Positions 30,001 to 40,142 of a DNA stretch of 64,000 bases are shown here, piece after piece (position 1 is the first letter of the stretch; every line of letters begins with the position of its first letter). Location: NCBI GenBank assembly GCA_020975725.1, contig QXJR01000009.1, forward strand, positions 124,001 to 188,000, written 5' to 3'. The notes beneath the pieces are model-generated. The model was not told the DNA's origin, ran no database searches, and worked only from the letters and a program-made list of their open reading frames with translations. A program made the translations under genes and the position numbers. Source of the stretch: Picocystis sp. L7 (taxonomy: Eukaryota > Chlorophyta > Picocystophyceae > Picocystales > Picocystaceae).

Positions 30001-31139
30001 AAGACAAGCGCCGGAGGATAAGGCAGGAAGGAAGGGTAGAAGTGATACATTCGCAAGTGGAAATCAATCCTGGCATGACTTGGAAGAAACTCTCGCAAAT
30101 TACTTCTAAGCGAGTCATGCAAAAGTGACATACATGCTTCATCGCAACTCAAATTTGATCTTTGGAAAGCCACTAGCATAAACCGTGCATTTGGTGATTT
30201 CACCCTTCTTCCTTGCGACTCTAGGAAAGCATTGTCTTTAAGTACGTACCAAGGTCACCCTTTCAACTTCTTGCTTCTATTGCAAAGATTTGACCCATGC
30301 AATGAGCATTGAGGTATTGAGTTTATCCGCAACTGGCCTTGGAATCAAGGGAACGCGACGTGAATCCTACATTATCACACCATCAAGCATGGCCATTTCA
30401 AGTTACTTGTCCTTGACACGCTTTGGACTTCGCACAAACCATTTTTTTGGAGAACCACCACGCTTGCATGCAAGTTGTAACAAAAGACTCTTGTAGAGTG
30501 AGGGGACGATGCCACGAGCAAAACCATGTCTCGAGTAATTAACAAGTCCCTTATCATAAGAGAAGACGACAGTTATGCCTTTGAAGGTCCTCACCGTAAA
30601 CAAGTGTCACATCGGGTTCGCCGTGATATTCACCAACAATTCTTCCATCAATTAAGGATCGAGTATGTTGTGAGACGGTCGCCCTTTTCATCCTTGCACA
30701 CTTCCGCACTGCTCTTTCATGAAGTCGCACCTTTATTCGCTGGGTTCGGGAATGCTTTTCAGCCTCCGATTCCTTTAGTGCAAATCCGTCAAAGTGTCGA
30801 GGACTGCTTCATAGGACTTCGGACCTAAAGGGCAAGGCCACTACTTCCGATTGAACCTCAAGTAATGTTTTCATCGATACCACGGCCCGTAGAACCGAGG
30901 CTACATCCCAGATGCGCAACGACCCTGGTTCACCTTCCTCGATCGCTCGGTCTTCACCTTCCTGTTTCGTGGTTCTGGGTGTCCATCCTGGGAGTGGTTA
31001 CGTTTCGGAGGGTCCCGTTCGTCTCCGATTCTTCTTCTCGGGGTGTGGCTCTATCCCCACCAGATCTGGATCTTCTGGGATAGATCTTCAGGATCACCCA
31101 CGTGTGGCGTCGACACCGTCGGCCGCACACCACAAAGCG
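27082..31139. other. 4-kb gene-free, AT-richer tract with faint retroelement resemblance
   Basis: The first 400 bp (promoter of the Vps62-like gene) hold GGGAGTTTCTTCTCC at 27231-27245. The last 280 bp are GC-rich promoter of the ABM gene. Between about 27,500 and 30,860 no gene is recognisable. A minus-strand stretch near 28,480-28,640 weakly resembles a Ty1/copia aspartic protease region. I read the tract as a badly broken, old mobile-element graveyard with family uncertain. No terminal repeats were found. A run of 14 G lies at 29873-29886. Confidence 0.3.
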
Positions 31140-31769
31140 ATGCGCGCCTTCCAGCCGCGCTCGAAGGGCTCTCAGGCGAAGCGAAGCGCACTGGAAGGGT
31201 CCAAGAGGAAGAAAAGGGCGTATGGGCGCGCCAGGACCGCGGGGACGAGGGTGGTGGCGGCCGTGAAGGCTGGAAACGCACGTGGCGTGATGTTCCACCA
31301 GACGCTCGTGGCCATCCCAGAACAGGCACAGGTGGTGCGTGAGATGTGCCAGAAACGCGTGCAGGTGGCAGATAATCTGAATGGAGACGAGAAAAAAAGG
31401 AAAGGGCCGTCCGAAGCGTACCTCGAGCAGGACCCCTCGGAGCAGAACGTCTTCTTCCTGTGGGAAAAGTACCCCTCCAACATGGCCATGGCGGAACGTC
31501 AAGCAGAAGCAGGAAATGTCCAATGGCTGGAGGAAGTCCGACCCATGCTCGAAGAACCTGTGCGCATGGTCCTTTATGAGTACCAAGGGGATATGCTGGG
31601 CGTTCCATCCGTGTACCTGGGACCGAAAGGGGAGGGAGGGCTGGATGACGCCACTGGCGCGGCAGGAACCAATGCTGGCGCTTCCTACAATCAGCAAATG
31701 CAAGTCGAACTGGGGAAGGTCAGGAGAGGGGACGAAGGCGATAGCTTCGGAATGGAGGGGAAAAAGTGA
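31140..31769 (+). CDS. ABM-domain (dimeric alpha-beta barrel) protein, probably plastid-targeted
   Basis: 209 residues. The first 50 are rich in Arg, Lys, Ser and Ala with few acids, like a transit peptide. The rest resembles the antibiotic-biosynthesis-monooxygenase fold: VMFHQTLVAIPEQAQVVREM, then LEQDPSEQNVFFLWEKYPS, then WLEEVRPMLEEPVRMVLYEY. The fold is used by small monooxygenases and by many proteins of unknown role. No cofactor residues can be assigned and no substrate is suggested by the neighbours. ATG 31140 is chosen because the open frame upstream is not protein-like. It is convergent with the HEAT-like gene. Confidence 0.7.
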   Translation: MRAFQPRSKGSQAKRSALEGSKRKKRAYGRARTAGTRVVAAVKAGNARGVMFHQTLVAIPEQAQVVREMCQKRVQVADNLNGDEKKRKGPSEAYLEQDPSEQNVFFLWEKYPSNMAMAERQAEAGNVQWLEEVRPMLEEPVRMVLYEYQGDMLGVPSVYLGPKGEGGLDDATGAAGTNAGASYNQQMQVELGKVRRGDEGDSFGMEGKK

Positions 31770-31936
31770 TCGATGATTCGTCACCTATCAGCACAGGCTT
31801 CCGTGCATGCTTCGCCTCGAGAGGCAGGCGCTGCAGGGGGGCAATCCTATGCAGTGCAGGAAAAAATACAAGTGCAAAGTAATAAACTCCCTGGCCGTGT
31901 GAGTGCCTGTTTGTGCCAAAACCCATCTGCTGCGCA

Positions 31937-34219
31937 TCACGCATGCTGAACCTTGCAGAGGATGCGCTGATACCAGGCCACACAAGCTGGCTTCCTGTCG
32001 TAGTCGTAAGACCGTGCGATCGAGGAACGTAGACCAGACAGCAGCCTCTCATCCAGCTTGTCGTGCATTGGCCCAAACAATAAGTCTTCAAGAGATCTCA
32101 AATACCACTCTAAGTGCGACAGGCCAACGGCCGAAGTTGCTTGAAACAGGAGGGAGAGCAAACTCTCTAGTGACTTGTTGTCCTGTAGGCCTTCGCACAT
32201 CTTCTTTGCTAGTGCAAGCAGATCCTCAAGGAAAAAACGAACATTCAGGTCATCCCCGGAGTATACCATAATCAAACCCGCCAGAGCTTCGCGGAGTGCG
32301 TCCACTCCAAGGACTGATGGGAAGGCATCGAGTACCAACCTAGTATACGTGGGCACACATTGCTCTGCAAAAGACAACCCCTGCTTCTTCGCCGCATCTA
32401 GTACGCTGAGAAAGAGCAAGCTTGCATCATGGCAGAGGAGCGGGTTAGAATGTGTGAGGAAGGACATTGACATGGGAATGATCTTCTCCTCCACCACAGA
32501 ACCGGGTAACACGCCAGCCACAAGCGGAAGAAGTCTCAACTGAAACAAAAACACAGACTGCATCAGCTTGTCCTCCATTATCCGAACAGAGAATAACTCC
32601 CATTCCTTTTTATCCAACGATGGATCAGGCATCGTTATCGATGTTGCAATACGTTGACCAGTACCATGATTCACACTTGCCAACAGGACACAGTCGCTGA
32701 TGAGAGAAAGAAGCAAGTCCGATTGCACTCTGCAAAAATCAAGGTATGCGAGGGACGTTAGCACAGGTGCTACGATCGATGCTGGATCGCTGGATGGTAG
32801 GCTGAGTATCTTATGGAACACGTAGGTGTGGCAGAGATGGGCTTGGGCAAGGATAGAGTTGAGTCCACTCCCCTCCAGTAGCTTCATATTCCTAGGACAG
32901 GAGTGCCACAGTATCTCTTTATAATCGAAATGGATCTTCTTGGAAGATCCTACAAGATCATCCAAGAAGGCAAGGCGCACGCTCTCAGGAATGTGGACAA
33001 GGAATCTTGAAAAGGTACGCAGGATAGCCTTGTAGCATTGAAAGATTATACCGCCTTGCATCTGTGACAGGAATTCCTGCATGGCCCCAATGGGTAAACC
33101 TACCATTTCTGACAGGGAAAGCGCAGTGTGGAAGAGAGTCCTCAGCAAAAGTCTCGAGAAAACTTCATCGCTGGGGGTGGACATGCTGAGTCGCGACAAG
33201 GCCAGCGACAGGGTGTCCAATACGAGATCTCGCTCGGAATCATGGAAAGGGCATGTGCGAGCAACCACTGCCATCCTTGTCCACAAGAGATACCTCATCT
33301 CACGTATCTTTGGCTGTTCTTTCTGCATTGGCACCGTCGTGCAATCCTCGAGCATGTTCAACAGGCCACAGAGGGACTGAACGAGCGCTGGAATGCCTCG
33401 GGGACGCACCTCCTGACACGAGATGGAAGCTACAAAACTGCGCAACGTAGATGCTGACCAGTACATACATTGTGCGTTTGTTTCTTTCTGGATTGCATCG
33501 CCCAACGCAACGCAGCGTCGAAGGATGCGATCGTAAAGGAGCCATCGCTGTTCCGCTACGTGATCTTCCGATGGGAGAGACAGGAAGCAGCAATACCTCT
33601 CCAAAAGCGTTCCGCACAGGCCTTCAAATTCTTTCCTGACGATGAGTAGTCGAATCACATTCTCTGAGATTGTTCTCCACTTCGTTTCGTTGTCCCATGC
33701 TTTAGGAAACACCGCACATTGGTTGAAGAACATTCCCAAGCACCCCATCGCCTTTACGGCACGATCCCCTTGGCAAGCGGGCAATGTGACCAATCGAAGC
33801 AACAGTTCGACGACGGAATTCTCATCCGTCGCGTCTCGGTTGCACGTTGTGCTCGTGCATTGGTCTACCGCTCTGCAGGTGAGTTCTGTGCTGGCGTTCG
33901 CTGCGGCGGTGTTCGCCCAATCCCGCAGGAGAGTCGCTGCGTGTCTTTCACATCCCTCCCACTTCTCCCAAGCTTCCAGTACGATCCAGGCCTGGCCATC
34001 GCTCCAAGTTCCGAGTTCGTTTCTCTTCTGCATTATCCCTTCGAGCTCCAGCAGCACGGCGCTTCGGTCTCCCCTCTCCGAGGCTTCCTTGAGTTCACGG
34101 AACCCGTTCGTCTCTTTCTGGACGATTGTTTCGCGTACCCATGGTCCTCCTCCTCCTTCCTGTTCCATCTTGCTTCGCCGATTGGACGTCAACGAGCAAC
34201 TGCCATCGTCGGATTCCAT
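31937..34219 (-). CDS. large alpha-helical (HEAT/ARM-like) protein, unknown function
   Basis: 760 residues from ATG 34219. It is almost wholly amphipathic and hydrophobic helices (for example AMGCLGMFFNQC, LLLRTLFHTALSLSEM, SLAYLDFCRVQSDLLLSLI, LSHLEWYLRSLEDLLFGPM), which suits an ARM/HEAT-type solenoid. No enzyme motif, signal peptide or transmembrane helix stands out. The ending YLRSLEDLLFG...SYDYDRKPACVAWYQ resembles conserved plant proteins of unknown function, but I cannot name the family. A later start at 34168 is possible. It is divergent from the RKP ligase with 323 bp between starts. Confidence 0.7.
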   Translation of the reverse strand: MESDDGSCSLTSNRRSKMEQEGGGGPWVRETIVQKETNGFRELKEASERGDRSAVLLELEGIMQKRNELGTWSDGQAWIVLEAWEKWEGCERHAATLLRDWANTAAANASTELTCRAVDQCTSTTCNRDATDENSVVELLLRLVTLPACQGDRAVKAMGCLGMFFNQCAVFPKAWDNETKWRTISENVIRLLIVRKEFEGLCGTLLERYCCFLSLPSEDHVAEQRWLLYDRILRRCVALGDAIQKETNAQCMYWSASTLRSFVASISCQEVRPRGIPALVQSLCGLLNMLEDCTTVPMQKEQPKIREMRYLLWTRMAVVARTCPFHDSERDLVLDTLSLALSRLSMSTPSDEVFSRLLLRTLFHTALSLSEMVGLPIGAMQEFLSQMQGGIIFQCYKAILRTFSRFLVHIPESVRLAFLDDLVGSSKKIHFDYKEILWHSCPRNMKLLEGSGLNSILAQAHLCHTYVFHKILSLPSSDPASIVAPVLTSLAYLDFCRVQSDLLLSLISDCVLLASVNHGTGQRIATSITMPDPSLDKKEWELFSVRIMEDKLMQSVFLFQLRLLPLVAGVLPGSVVEEKIIPMSMSFLTHSNPLLCHDASLLFLSVLDAAKKQGLSFAEQCVPTYTRLVLDAFPSVLGVDALREALAGLIMVYSGDDLNVRFFLEDLLALAKKMCEGLQDNKSLESLLSLLFQATSAVGLSHLEWYLRSLEDLLFGPMHDKLDERLLSGLRSSIARSYDYDRKPACVAWYQRILCKVQHA

Positions 34220-34542
34220 CGTCGGTCGATCGACACCCACACCCACCACCAAGGGGGAAAGACCGTCGATGGACCGTGTAATATGCCCCATCCATGCGGG
34301 CACCACAGGAGAGTTTCTTCTCCCCTGGGATTCGGCTGGGGGTCCTCCCTTCCTGGGTCCGTCTCTCCCTGTGGTTCGAGAGGGGACGGGGACCGACCGA
34401 ACTCGGGTGTGTTAAGTTGGAAATCCAGGAGGCGTGGAGGGAGACCTGCAAAGTTAAGCCCGAGTTTAGGAACGAGGGGAAGGGACGTGCTTCGTCGCAA
34501 CCCTCACCAAGCATCACTTCGGATCGTGCTTTGGTGCGAAGC
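34220..34542. promoter_or_regulatory. divergent promoter, HEAT-like protein / RKP ligase
   Basis: Holds GAGAGTTTCTTCTCC at 34309-34323, a motif found also upstream of the Vps62-like gene and in the SLX9/RNase P promoter, and two GTTAAG words (about 34411 and 34454). No gene seen. Confidence 0.4.
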
Positions 34543-37500
34543 ATGGCCCGCGATGGCGGCAACGACGGCGTCGAAACGGGGATTCCGCGAGGCCCGGCGA
34601 CCGAGACGGAGCCCGAGAACGTGGTGGAAGCCGATGGAAGGGGAAACACGCCGCGAGAAGACGCACGAGGCAAGGCGAAAGCAGAGCACGAAGTGGAATG
34701 GGGACGTCCAGGGAACACGCGTGCTGGGAGCTCCACAGATGTCCACTTGGACGACGTGGAGGCTTGTAAGGGATTCGTGGAAAAAAGAGGGAGAAGTGGT
34801 GGTCCTGATGTCCTGAACGACGCCAAAGAGGCAGTGAAGTTGGCCGGAAGCATGTCCCAAGGTGTCCAGTACGTTTACGATCTCGATAGCAAGGACGAGT
34901 CCGATAGCCGAATGCGTGGACTTCCGTGGTCCATGGGAATGCCTGAAGGAGAGAAAAAGGGCGCTGAAGAAGACATCGACTACGGAACGCTCGATCTGCT
35001 CCTAAAAGCTAGGCTCATGGCAGAAGGGGACAGTGCATCCACGTCCACAGATGTGGACGGGAGGCTTGGACCCCCACAGGTCAAGGTAGACCGGGGAAGT
35101 TCGAGCGGGGATCTTCTGTGGGATTCGGCTAGGCTAAGAATTGAAAGTCGTAGCAATTTCAGTAGCGCAAGGGCGAATGTCTGTGTATATAAGGGAAAAT
35201 GGATGTATGAAGTCACCTTGGGAAACTGTGGCATCCAGCAGATTGGTTGGGCTACCCTTGATTGTCCTTTCACATTCGAAGAGGGCGTTGGGGACGCCCC
35301 AGACTCTTATGCATACGATGGCAAACGTGTGAGGAAGTGGAACGTAAGCTGTCACTCGTATGGGCAAACTTGGGCTACTGGAGATGTGATTGGCTGCTGC
35401 ATGGATCTGGAAAGAGGTGAGATATCCTTCCTGCGAAACGGCGAGTCTCTTGGAGTGGCATTTACAGATGTCCGACGCTGGCGGGAGGGGTTGGCTTACT
35501 TTCCAGCATTCTCTCTCTCCCAGGGGGAGAAGGCTGAACTTAACTTTGGTGGTAGAGCCTTCCTCTATCCTGTTCCTGGCTTTCGCCCGCTTCAGGAGCC
35601 AGCTGCAGAACAGGCTGCGCAGGCAGACTACCTCCTCGGCTGCCTCAGGCGATTGATGCAGCTCTCTTCGACAGCTTACGGTCAAACCAGTTTGTTACCG
35701 ATCAACTTTGCTTACCAAGAGTTTGACGCAAGTGACGTGGTCTTGTCCTGTGCTTTGGTTGCAAAATATCTCTGCCCTTTGTTAAAGGTGGACTTTGTGG
35801 TGTCTGCGGTGCTGATACCCTTCTTGTTGAACATATCATCGCCACTGGAGGATCTCAGCAATGTCCCTCAATTTGCGAGCATGTTTTTCCCTGTCCTAGA
35901 GCAGTTTGAAATACTTGAAGTCGTGAGCAAGCTGTTTGATTCGCTGGCTTCATTGTACAGGACCTCACCCTTTACGTCTACTGTAGGGTGTACACCCCCT
36001 GGGTATCGTTATCTGAAGCTTGCGTTAGAATTGATGAGGATTCCAGAAGTCTTTGTTGCTTGGAGAGCACGGCCATCATTCTACTCCCAGTTTGAAATGT
36101 TTCTCACCCAGAAACAACCTAACCCGAATGATCTGAACAGCCTACTCCCAGAAGTGTGGTGGCCTGGTGCAGATTGTAAGTTTTCTTCGGAGGACGCTAT
36201 GAAGACGCAATGCAGAAATATCAAACGAGCACTGGGCATAATTGAAGGTGTTCAGTTTGAGATGTGCATGGAACTGCTCACTTGCCCGTCCACACGTGAG
36301 AGCACTCATTTCGAAGAGTTTGTTCTGTGGCTAATTCAGAAGAATAAGGGGGCGAACCGGAATGTTCCCCCACCAAACCTATCAGACCCCACAGTCTTAA
36401 ACTCCACCTTTTTTGTTTTGCTTAGAGTTCTTCATTATCACGTGCGGATTGAAAGCAAATCTGTGGATGCACTGGAGAGGTTTCCAGCTTCTATCTTTGT
36501 GACTGAGCTTGCCAGAGAATTAGACCTTCCGCGGTTGGGGGGTACCCTTGCTCATGTTGAACGAGAACATCCTTTGAAGTGTCTTCAGCACCTAAATGTT
36601 GAGATACCACCAGGGGCAAGGCATTTGGAGGGAGACGACGCAACGTCTAGTATGAAGAAACACCCACTGGACCTCAAGGTCAAGCCTCTCCGGCAGGCGG
36701 AGTCCCTTTCACCTGAACAGCTTACACGGTTATTTGATGCAACCCTGCTACTGTACCATCTCAGTGTCGCTGACGCATTCAAGGCTGCAAATACCCAACA
36801 TCAGGCCAAACTTCATTTTCTTTCGCAGCTCGAAGATACTGAAAGGAGGATGCAGCGATTGGACATGAAGTCAGGTGAAATGCTGGCGCATCTGAAAGAA
36901 GCCAGGAAGCGGTTCAGGAAGGAGGTGATTGAAAGCACAAGAGCTTGTTGTTGGAGTAGGATGTACCTTTTTCGGCAGCAAAAGCAATGCGCAATGTATT
37001 GCGTCTCCAATTATGCTTGTCGTCTCATGTTATCTCTGTCAAGTGGCAAGTGCAGTGGCACTTCAGAAGAAGGCGAGAGGCTTTTTTCCTACGTTCCAGA
37101 GTACTATGTGGATTCGATGGTGGATATCTTTCACGCTCTCCGCCGTGCAGAGCCCGCGTTTGCAGGTGCTAGCGTCTTGGCAAGGCATGGGCTTGCCGAC
37201 GCTATCTCTTTCTTGGTCAAGCACTTTGCTGACAAACGTATTCTCAACCCAGATGTGAGAGATGGGCTGCTCCAGAGTATCAGTGTTCTTTTGCAGTACA
37301 AGGAATACCATGCTTCTTTTGAAGAAAACGAAGAGGCCAGGGAGCATATGATACCTTCCCTCCTGGCTGCTTTCCAGGAGCGTTTCTGGATTCCCATATC
37401 GAACATCTTAGTCCATCTTTGCCGCGGACGTGGTTTTGCAACAAAATCTAACAAAGGCAGGGACTTTCAGAGTGAAGTTTTCCAAAAGATACTGCATGAC

Positions 37501-38331
37501 ACGTGCAAGGATGACATTGAGATGTTCTCTTCCTTCCTCAACAGACTTTTCAATACCCTGAACTGGACAATAACCGAGTTCGGTGTGTCTCTGAAAGAGA
37601 TCAAGGAAGGCGCTAGGCGCAGGCAGTTGGCGGAGCATCACCAGCAGCAGAGGAAATGCACCATCATGTTTGAACTGAGTGTGAATCTTTTGAGGATTCT
37701 GGAGTTCTTCAGTCTGGTTCTACCGGAGGTCTTCATATATGGGTCGGGCCTGAACCTCACCCGTTTGTGTGAACTAATACGGTTTGTTCTTGTTCACACT
37801 GCAGCAGGTCCGGAGGGGAGAAGTTTCGAAGAACGTGTATCACACATCTCGAACTTATATTCTCAAGAGAAGCTCACACGTGGCACTGTCCTTGCGCCTG
37901 TTGCTGGAACACTGATCAATTTGTACCGGGCCGAGGTGGAAGCTCGCGCGAACGGTTCGAGTCACAATTCTGTGCTTGCTTGCTTGTCCGCATCTGATGC
38001 AGTCGTGGAAAGTATGGATGTGCTGGAGAACATGCATTGGTCGAAAGCACTTTCAGCAGAACCACAGTCTCTCATGAACATTCGCTTCCTGTCGGAGCTT
38101 GCCCGTGCGTTGCGCGAGCAGAAGGAGAGAGAACGTACCGCTTGCACCAAGGTTGAAGAAGACATGGATGCGGACGAGGACACATGCACGATATGTTACA
38201 GCGCCACGGTGGATACATCATTCCTTCCATGCGGACACCGCTCTTGCCATCAATGTATTTCCAGGCACCTCCTAAACAATAAGCGTTGCTTTTTCTGCAA
38301 CAAGGACGTGGAGAGTTTGGACATGTTATGA
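34543..38331 (+). CDS. RKP: SPRY and RING domain E3 ubiquitin ligase, KPC1/RNF123 (plant RKP) type
   Basis: A 1,262-residue E3 ligase. In animals KPC1 ubiquitinates p27 in G1; the plant homologue RKP acts on CDK inhibitors. Residues about 190-350 form a SPRY domain (DSARLRIESRSNFSSARANV, WMYEVTLGNCGIQQIGWA, AYDGKRVRKW, GDVIGCCMDLERGEISF). A long helical middle follows. A C3HC4 RING closes the protein at about 1214-1253 (CTICYSATVDTSFLPCGH, CHQCISRHL, CFFCNKD). Order and length match the family. ATG 34543 is preferred, since upstream residues look like promoter. It is convergent with sulfiredoxin. Confidence 0.94.
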   Translation: MARDGGNDGVETGIPRGPATETEPENVVEADGRGNTPREDARGKAKAEHEVEWGRPGNTRAGSSTDVHLDDVEACKGFVEKRGRSGGPDVLNDAKEAVKLAGSMSQGVQYVYDLDSKDESDSRMRGLPWSMGMPEGEKKGAEEDIDYGTLDLLLKARLMAEGDSASTSTDVDGRLGPPQVKVDRGSSSGDLLWDSARLRIESRSNFSSARANVCVYKGKWMYEVTLGNCGIQQIGWATLDCPFTFEEGVGDAPDSYAYDGKRVRKWNVSCHSYGQTWATGDVIGCCMDLERGEISFLRNGESLGVAFTDVRRWREGLAYFPAFSLSQGEKAELNFGGRAFLYPVPGFRPLQEPAAEQAAQADYLLGCLRRLMQLSSTAYGQTSLLPINFAYQEFDASDVVLSCALVAKYLCPLLKVDFVVSAVLIPFLLNISSPLEDLSNVPQFASMFFPVLEQFEILEVVSKLFDSLASLYRTSPFTSTVGCTPPGYRYLKLALELMRIPEVFVAWRARPSFYSQFEMFLTQKQPNPNDLNSLLPEVWWPGADCKFSSEDAMKTQCRNIKRALGIIEGVQFEMCMELLTCPSTRESTHFEEFVLWLIQKNKGANRNVPPPNLSDPTVLNSTFFVLLRVLHYHVRIESKSVDALERFPASIFVTELARELDLPRLGGTLAHVEREHPLKCLQHLNVEIPPGARHLEGDDATSSMKKHPLDLKVKPLRQAESLSPEQLTRLFDATLLLYHLSVADAFKAANTQHQAKLHFLSQLEDTERRMQRLDMKSGEMLAHLKEARKRFRKEVIESTRACCWSRMYLFRQQKQCAMYCVSNYACRLMLSLSSGKCSGTSEEGERLFSYVPEYYVDSMVDIFHALRRAEPAFAGASVLARHGLADAISFLVKHFADKRILNPDVRDGLLQSISVLLQYKEYHASFEENEEAREHMIPSLLAAFQERFWIPISNILVHLCRGRGFATKSNKGRDFQSEVFQKILHDTCKDDIEMFSSFLNRLFNTLNWTITEFGVSLKEIKEGARRRQLAEHHQQQRKCTIMFELSVNLLRILEFFSLVLPEVFIYGSGLNLTRLCELIRFVLVHTAAGPEGRSFEERVSHISNLYSQEKLTRGTVLAPVAGTLINLYRAEVEARANGSSHNSVLACLSASDAVVESMDVLENMHWSKALSAEPQSLMNIRFLSELARALREQKERERTACTKVEEDMDADEDTCTICYSATVDTSFLPCGHRSCHQCISRHLLNNKRCFFCNKDVESLDML

Positions 38332-38473
38332 AGATGTCGGCACCCTCTTGGATCCGCCGCTGCTTCGTCGTCTTTCACCGCGATCAGCTGAGAGATCATG
38401 CGTGGAGCGCGGCGATCCCCGTTGTCCGTGGGTCGACCGTGGGACTCTCGTTTCTGGTCCCTGGAAGCTTCCT

Positions 38474-38809
38474 TCACCTCAGGTGCATCTCCAGCGTTTT
38501 ACGGGTGGCTTTTCTGACCTTGCACTTGATGGTCTCCAATCCCAGTCTCTGGTGCGCTTCGAAGCGATGGCATCCAGAAAACCCGTAATACACGCCCTCC
38601 ACTTCAAGCACATCGATGGGTACCTGCAGTCCGACTTCGGCGATGCTGTCCATCAGCCAGGCCACCTTGGTCGCGTCGTTGCTTCGGGTGCGTCCCAGCG
38701 GTCTTCGGATGCTCTTCAGGGGCAGGTCTTCCACCCTTGGACTCGCAGCAACCTTCAATCGGGCCTTTGCATTCGTCTTTTGCGTCCTCCATGGGCGCAC
38801 GTGCCGCAT
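38474..38809 (-). CDS. SRX: sulfiredoxin
   Basis: A 111-residue ATP-dependent enzyme that reduces cysteine sulfinic acid on over-oxidised 2-Cys peroxiredoxins. The ParB-like fold is recognised from VEDLPLKSIRRPLGR, VAWLMDSIAEVGLQVPIDVL and the catalytic FSGCHRFEAHQRLG with the active cysteine at C80. The first 25 residues are basic with no acids, so plastid or mitochondrial targeting is possible, as in plants. The start is the ATG at 38809; the frame remains open to 39109 across the neighbouring promoter. The palindrome CCCTTTCGAAAGGG lies 84 bp upstream. Confidence 0.92.
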   Translation of the reverse strand: MRHVRPWRTQKTNAKARLKVAASPRVEDLPLKSIRRPLGRTRSNDATKVAWLMDSIAEVGLQVPIDVLEVEGVYYGFSGCHRFEAHQRLGLETIKCKVRKATRKTLEMHLR

Positions 38810-39066
38810 CTCGACTCCTCTGGATTGTGTCCATCGACCTGGCTGGGGCTCCAGGTCCCTGCCGTACGACCGGAGTTGACCGGGATCGCCTTCCCTTTCG
38901 AAAGGGAACGGTCCGGTTCGTCCCTTCCTTTCCTCCACCCCGATACCTTCCGATGAAGATCTCGATGGCGTATCGCATCCTGGTAGAGGTATCGGTGGGA
39001 AGGGGGAGGCACAAGGGAGGTGGGGGACCAATCCGACGGTCCAGACCCAAAACCTCGTCGACGAAG

Positions 39067-40005
39067 ATGGAAGACGAAGGCGAGACGTTGCGTGCAGAAG
39101 GAAACGCACTGTTCCAAGCCAAGCAGTACCTGAAGGCAGCCGCCGTGTACACCAAAGCCATCAAGGTGGATGAAAAAAACGCGGTGCTGTATAGCAACCG
39201 ATCGGCCGCGCTGCTGCAGCTGTCCAAAGTCAAGCGCGCACTGATTGATGCACAGACCTGCGTGGACTTGAGACCGGAATGGGAAAAGGGACACTTCAGG
39301 AAAGGGGCAGCACTCGAAGCACTCGAAGAATGGGAAGGCGCGCTGGAAGCTTACCGGGAAGCCGCGGCGTGCAATCCCAGCAACAAGGAAGTCGTTGCCA
39401 AGGTCAAGGCTTGTTCCAGGATGGTGAAGAACAGGAGTAAGCCGGTCGCCAAAGATGAAACAGTGGAACGACGGACCGCCAACCCCAGGGAGAACGGAAA
39501 AAAAGAAGTGGATCTGGGCAAACCCATCGCCTTCGACGTCGAGAGGATCAAGAACTATGCAGAAGAGCTGATCACGGAGTCCACCACGCAATTCGTGGAG
39601 AAGGGAGAGTTAGAAGAGACGGTCAGCTTCCTACCCGGCAGATACGGAAAGGGCGGCGGACAAGTCGTGGGACAAGTCAGGATCAAAGATGCATTTTCCA
39701 GCCCTGACACACTGACCAATTGCGTAGACTTTCTAAGACAGTATGGCGAGGACGTGTGTGCCCATGCCGCCGTTGCAGTGATCGACAAGAGCAAGATTGC
39801 CTATCCACAGGTGTGGCGTAAAACTGGGCCATCGGGCTGGCAATTAGGAGACCACAAAGGCTTCTTTGTGCAACTCGAAACGCCAATGGAGAGGAAGATC
39901 TGGTTTGTTCGACACAAGAGCGGAAAGGCGGTCCCAGAACAGAAGGTCGCCCTAGACATTGACAATTTTATGCTGTTGCCACCCCTTCTTCGGGAGAATC
40001 AATAA
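39067..40005 (+). CDS. TPR co-chaperone-like protein
   Basis: 312 residues. Three TPR units at the N-terminus (about 1-110: RAEGNALFQAKQYLKAAAVY, NAVLYSNRSAALLQLSKVKR, EKGHFRKGAALEALEEWEGA) carry the spacing of a carboxylate-clamp TPR that binds Hsp70/Hsp90 tails. A charged linker follows, then a C-terminal domain (about 160-312; TNCVDFLRQYGEDVCAHAAV, WFVRHKSGKAVPEQ) that I do not recognise. Role inferred: chaperone adaptor. ATG 39067 begins the first TPR directly. The stop is followed by AATAAA. Confidence 0.8.
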   Translation: MEDEGETLRAEGNALFQAKQYLKAAAVYTKAIKVDEKNAVLYSNRSAALLQLSKVKRALIDAQTCVDLRPEWEKGHFRKGAALEALEEWEGALEAYREAAACNPSNKEVVAKVKACSRMVKNRSKPVAKDETVERRTANPRENGKKEVDLGKPIAFDVERIKNYAEELITESTTQFVEKGELEETVSFLPGRYGKGGGQVVGQVRIKDAFSSPDTLTNCVDFLRQYGEDVCAHAAVAVIDKSKIAYPQVWRKTGPSGWQLGDHKGFFVQLETPMERKIWFVRHKSGKAVPEQKVALDIDNFMLLPPLLRENQ

Positions 40006-40062
40006 ATCCATTCTTCAATTCGATTGCTCGGTTCGAAGCCAACGGTTTGCCGTTCGTCCGAC

Positions 40063-40073
40063 GGGGGGGGGGG
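40063..40073. repeat. run of 11 G
   Basis: Homopolymer in the short gap between the TPR and uL23m genes. Confidence 0.8.
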
Positions 40074-40142
40074 ACGTGTTTTATTCCGTGCCATGGTGTT
40101 CTTCTGGTGTCTTCCTGGTCGTACTCTTCTGCATGGCATTCA

